Positions 60,121-64,000 of a stretch of DNA of 64,000 nucleotides are shown piece after piece. Numbering within the stretch: position 1 is the stretch's first letter; every line of letters starts with the position of its first letter. Under the pieces are notes generated by a model that was not told the origin of the DNA, ran no database searches, and saw nothing but the letters and a program-made list of their open reading frames with translations. Source of the DNA: Coniosporium tulheliwenetii (taxonomy: Eukaryota; Ascomycota; Dothideomycetes). The stretch lies in NCBI GenBank assembly GCA_030247845.1, contig JAPDRP010000024.1, positions 186,001 to 250,000 on the forward strand, given 5' to 3'. The position numbers and the translations under genes were made by a program.

Positions 60121-60957
60121 ATGTCGAGTCGCAGAAATTCTATTGATTCAGTCGAAGACTTGGACGCATACTTTGCGAACTATGTACCATTATCAAACCT
60201 CCCGACACCTCCCCCTCTCCCTGACGAAAGCCCCTCAGACGTCAGTCGTGCGACGTCTCCCTCAAGCCTCTCCTTCGACCCCGAGCTAGCCGGTAAGTCT
60301 TTCGTACGTTGTTGCATTGGCGCCGGCATGATCTGACATGAAGCGCTAGGCCCCGCAACTCTCCTAGCCAACCTCGTCCCCTCAAACGCCTCTCCACACC
60401 GCCCTTTCGCAGCCACGATCTACGACTTCCTCTCCCGCGCACAACTACCCATCGAGGTTCTCGGCCTCGCGGCGTGCATACTCGATGCGCTCAGCGCACG
60501 CTTCGCCGCCCATTGGCGCCAAGAGCTGTTTCAGCTGGACACGCAGAGGAGAAGGCAGGACGGACGGCCAACACCTCTCATAATCCAGACAAACTCCAGG
60601 AGTTCTTACACCAGCTGCCCTGAACCCGAAATCATTATCCTCGCAGCCCTCCATCTAGCAGTGGCCTATCTCTCCGATAGACCTAAGCTCCCAGCCTTCT
60701 GGGCGCGGCATGTCTCCCTCGACGCGTTCTCGGTCACGCAAATCAATGCCACGACCAGGTGTATACTGCGGGACATCGACTACGGCTTGCATTCATTCAC
60801 ATCTGAGATGGTCGACGAGGCGATCGAGGATATGCGGCGAGCTGGTGAGACTGTCAGGCTTGAGGCGAAACCGGCGTGGGTGGGCCAGGGACTCGGTGCG
60901 CGTAGGAAGAGCCCACCGGTATTGGAGCTTGGGGCTTCCGTGCGGCGGCGGTGGTAA
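60121..60957 (+). CDS. Cyclin-like protein of unknown partner
   Basis: Exons 60121-60292 and 60350-60957 (intron GTAAGT...GCTAG) code for 259 residues. A Ser/Pro/Asp-rich N-terminus (SIDSVEDLDAYFANYVPLSN) is followed by a helical domain: HRPFAATIYDFLSRAQLPIE, then EIIILAALHLAVAYLSDR, then FSVTQINATTRCILRDIDYG. The spacing of the hydrophobic helix, the LSD(R) turn and the later INATTRCILRDIDY helix matches the cyclin fold (compare the LAa.yl.D and E..iL..l...l positions of cyclins). It is therefore called cyclin-like, perhaps a partner of a Pho85- or Cdk-type kinase; the kinase is unknown. The C-terminus is basic. Confidence 0.6.
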
Positions 60958-61644
60958 ATGGGTTGGTGACGCCGGAACCGAGTCCACCCTGTTAGCAGGA
61001 GAACATCGGCATATTCATATCATCGGAGTTGGGAGATATCGCAGCTTCTTCACAGCGATTGTGTTCGGGTCATCCGGTCAGCGTTCAGGCGAGTTGGGCT
61101 GTTTTTGTATAGCATCTTTGAGCGTTCAGTCCTTTGACATTACCCACGTAATTGGTGATACCCTTGTTAGACACTTAGGACTACTAGTAGCATTCCAACA
61201 TTCCACGACCGCATTCGGCGGTTACTCTGGCTACCTCAAACAGCAGAACTGAGAAACACTCCATGGCACGCACAACACACAAGGACAAACCCAATTGACC
61301 GCCCAGAAGCTTTCGTGTCAAAGCATGTGAAGACAAAATATTGCATTGCGAGTCCAGCCAGCTGCCTCCGCCATTGGCCCAAACGCCCTAAAATCGCGCT
61401 ATCGCCAGCCAACCCCGCCAGACCTGCCCGCATTCGTTCTTTCCCCACGAGGTCACCGCCCACACACCACCTGCACCCTGCAACTGCACTCCCGCGTCCC
61501 GCCTAACGCGCGGTTGAGCCTCCATAGATCTCCCGCCGCACTCAACCAATTTTCGTCCCGGCTTCCTCTCTCTTGCCTACCTCTCTTATCCTCCTTCTCT
61601 CCTTGTTGTCTCTCCACCCCAATCCCTTACCAGACACGGCAACA
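60958..61644. promoter_or_regulatory. Promoter and leader of glycogen phosphorylase
   Basis: About 690 bases. The last 300 are strongly C/T-rich on the plus strand up to the ATG (caacaATGgcg). No separate gene is supported. Confidence 0.55.
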
Positions 61645-64000
61645 ATGGCGACAGCAAAGACCGACAAGCCGGCCCGCGAGCGTCGCCCCAGCATGAGCGC
61701 CCCGCTCTCAGACATGGGACCGGTGGGCCCTGGGTTTAGTCGCCCGAAGCATAAGAGGACGGTTACGGGGTTTGGGCCGGGGAGATCAAGAGTGTTGAGG
61801 CGAGCATTCCGGAACCGCAGAGGGCAGCGTGAGTCTACAATTGAGATCTGAGGTGTGAGAGCTGGGGAAGTGCTAATGTGGTTACAGATGGAACAAATAT
61901 GTATGTGCTGAAGAGGAAAGATGGGGAGGGGAGAGGCAATGGGATGGATGTTGACAGCAGCTACAGGCGCCGAAGCCCTTCGAGTCCGCGGAAGAGTTCG
62001 AGGTATGTTGTTGGATTTCAGTCTGCAATGGGCGCGCTAGATCAATTGCTAACGACTTGCGTAGCGGGAGACTGTCAAGCACATCGAGACGACCCTCGCT
62101 CGCTCCTTGTACAACTGCGATGAGCTGTAAGGATTTCAGCCCTCAGAACAACTGCAGTTCCGAACAATGCCTGACAAGCTCACAGCGCCGCCTATGGGGG
62201 CACCGCCCTCGCTTTCCGGGACAGACTGGTCATCGACTGGAACAAGACGCAGCAGAACCAGACGTTCGCGGATCAGAAGCGTGTATACTGTAAGGACCAA
62301 GACACTGGGTTGCGAGTGCAGCGCTGACTGCGACTCAGACCTGTCTTTGGAGTTCCTTATGGGGAGAGCCTTAGACAATGCCATGCTCAACGTTGGGCAT
62401 AAGGAGACCGCAAAGCGTGCGTTTGGCGCAACAAGAGTTCGTTGATCACAGCTGACGAGGCCTACAGAGGGTCTATCCGACCTCGGTTTCCGCGTCGAAG
62501 ACATCATCACACAGGAACACGATGCCGCGCTGGGCAACGGCGGTCTCGGCCGTCTCGCAGCCTGCTTCTTGGACAGTCTTGCCTCGCTTAACTACCCTGC
62601 GTGGGGCTACGGGTTGAGGTACAGATACGGTATCTTCAAGCAGGAGATCATCGATGGCTACCAGGTCGAAGTGCCGGATTACTGGCTTGACTTCAACCCC
62701 TGGGAGTTTGCGAGACACGACATCACTGTGGATATCCAGTTCTATGGGCATGTCAATAAGTACCAGTAGGTCTCGTGTTTTATCTTCGCAGTTGGGGTGC
62801 AGCTAATGTTTGGTCAAGGGATGACGAGGGCAAGATGGTGTGCTCCTGGGAAGGCGGCGAGATCGTGCAAGCGGTTGCATTCGATGTTCCGAGTAGGCTT
62901 CCCCCGGTGCCTATATTCCAAGCGCTAACACAGTGCAGTCCCGGGATACGGCACCCCGACAACGAACAACTTGCGGCTGTGGGCCAGCAAGGCCGCCAGC
63001 GGAGAATTCGACTTCCAGAAGTTCAACTCTGGCGAGTATGAGAGCTCCGTGGCAGATCAGCAGAGGGCAGAGACTATCTCCGCAGTGCTGTATCCCAACG
63101 ACAAGTAAGCGAACTCGATGGTTTCGACATGGCCGTGTACTAATTCTGCTTAGTCTCGAACGTGGTAAGGAGCTCCGTCTCAAGCAGCAGTACTTCTGGT
63201 GCGCCGCTTCGCTGTACGACATTGTCCGCCGGTTCAAGAAGTCCAAACGCCCCTGGAAGGACTTCCCGAACCAAGTCGCCATCCAGCTTAACGACACTCA
63301 TCCGACTCTCGCCATTCCGGAGCTCCAGCGTATCCTCATTGATCAGGAGGGTCTTGACTGGGACGAGGCATGGAGCATCGTCCAGAAGACCTTCGGCTAC
63401 ACCAACCACACGGTGCTGCCGGAAGCTCTCGAGAAGTGGTCCGTTCCGCTCATCCAGCATCTCCTCCCGCGTCACCTCCAGATCATCTACGACATCAACT
63501 TGAACTTCCTGCAGTACGTCGAGCGCAACAACCCCAAGGATCGCGACCTGCTAGGCCGCGTGTCGATCATCGAGGAGTCAAACCCGAAGATGGTCCGCAT
63601 GGCCTACCTTGCAGTCATCGGCTCACACAAGGTCAACGGTGTCGCCGAGCTCCACTCTGATCTGATCAAGACGACGATCTTCAAGGACTTTGTCAAGATC
63701 TACGGGCCGGACAAGTTCGCCAACGTCACCAACGGCATCACCCCTCGCCGCTGGCTGCACCAGGCCAACCCCAGACTGTCCGAGCTGATCGCCTCGAAGC
63801 TGGGCGGCTACGGCTTCCTAAAAGATCTCACTCTCCTCCACAAGCTCGAGGCGTATGTGGACGACAAAGACTTCCGCAAGGAGTTCCAGGAGATCAAATA
63901 TGCGAACAAGGTCCGCCTCGCGAGACACATCAAGGAGGTCACGGGCGTCAGCGTCAACCCGTCGGCGCTGTTTGATATCCAGGTCAAGCGTATACACGAG
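61645..64000 (+). CDS. GPH1: Glycogen phosphorylase, 3' truncated by the window edge, one apparent frameshift
   Basis: At least ten exons: 61645-61828, a 13-nt microexon 61888-61900, 61958-62002, 62065-62126, 62186-62289, 62339-62416, 62468-62765, 62819-62892, 62939-63104 and 63154 onward. Family blocks are clear: TLARSLYNCDE, YLSLEFLMGRALDNAMLNVG, EHDAALGNGGLGRLAACFLD, ASLNYPAWGYGLRYRYGIFK, FPNQVAIQLNDTHPTLAIPE, SHKVNGVAELHSD and NVTNGITPRRWL. The pyridoxal-phosphate lysine region lies beyond the edge, since the frame is open at 64000 (DIQVKRIHE). The enzyme releases glucose-1-phosphate from glycogen in the cytosol. In exon 1 the frame must shift at a G4 run (61779-61782); with a fifth G it reads TGFGPGEIKSVEASIPEPQR, the family N-terminus, which suggests a one-base sequencing error. 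Confidence 0.93.

Overview
This is a nuclear segment of a filamentous ascomycete (Pezizomycotina, probably Dothideomycetes or a relative). The evidence is short GT-AG introns (about 45-140 nt) with CTAAC/CTGAC-like branch sites, a head-to-head pair of myosin-motor chitin synthase genes, a TGY MAP kinase of the Hog1 type, a group III G-alpha and an AspB/Cdc3-type septin. No prokaryotic, organellar, CRISPR or intact transposon features were seen.

Layout. 0-4.7 kb: an accessory locus on the minus strand with two tandem copies of a fungus-specific PD-(D/E)XK-like gene. One copy is nearly complete but has an in-frame TAG; the other has lost its catalytic core. 5.6-10.5 kb: an IRC5/HELLS SNF2 helicase and END3. 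10.9-23.9 kb: the divergent class VII (csmB-type, minus) and class V (csmA-type, plus) chitin synthases sharing a 1.6-kb promoter. 24.3-29.0 kb: AVL9 and HOG1 (minus). 31.4-35.9 kb: group III G-alpha and CAP/SRV2 (plus). 36-41 kb: a second accessory region of pyrimidine-rich tandem repeat, coiled-coil gene relics and a major facilitator fragment. 42.0-43.4 kb: an F-box-like gene broken by TGA. 43.9-47.3 kb: a MAK32-like pfkB kinase, a small membrane protein and mitochondrial ribosomal mL44. 48.6-51.4 kb: a cytosolic phospholipase A2. 52.4-64 kb: EXO70, septin, a TMEM33/Pom33 protein, a cyclin-like protein and glycogen phosphorylase, which runs off the right edge.

Many genes share one theme: polarised growth and the cell wall. 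These are the motor-driven chitin synthases, EXO70, the septin, AVL9 (late secretion), END3 and CAP (actin and endocytosis), with Hog1 and G-alpha signalling alongside. This is a thematic grouping, not evidence of co-regulation.

Two patterns stand out. (1) Four conserved genes (END3, class VII chitin synthase, cPLA2, glycogen phosphorylase) carry six apparent one-base frameshifts. All lie in C/G runs, and correcting one base in each restores the family sequence, which looks like homopolymer errors in the assembly. (2) The lineage-specific genes are instead broken by single in-frame stop codons outside such runs, as expected of decay or silencing. Exon borders were read by hand from splice signals and reading-frame continuity.
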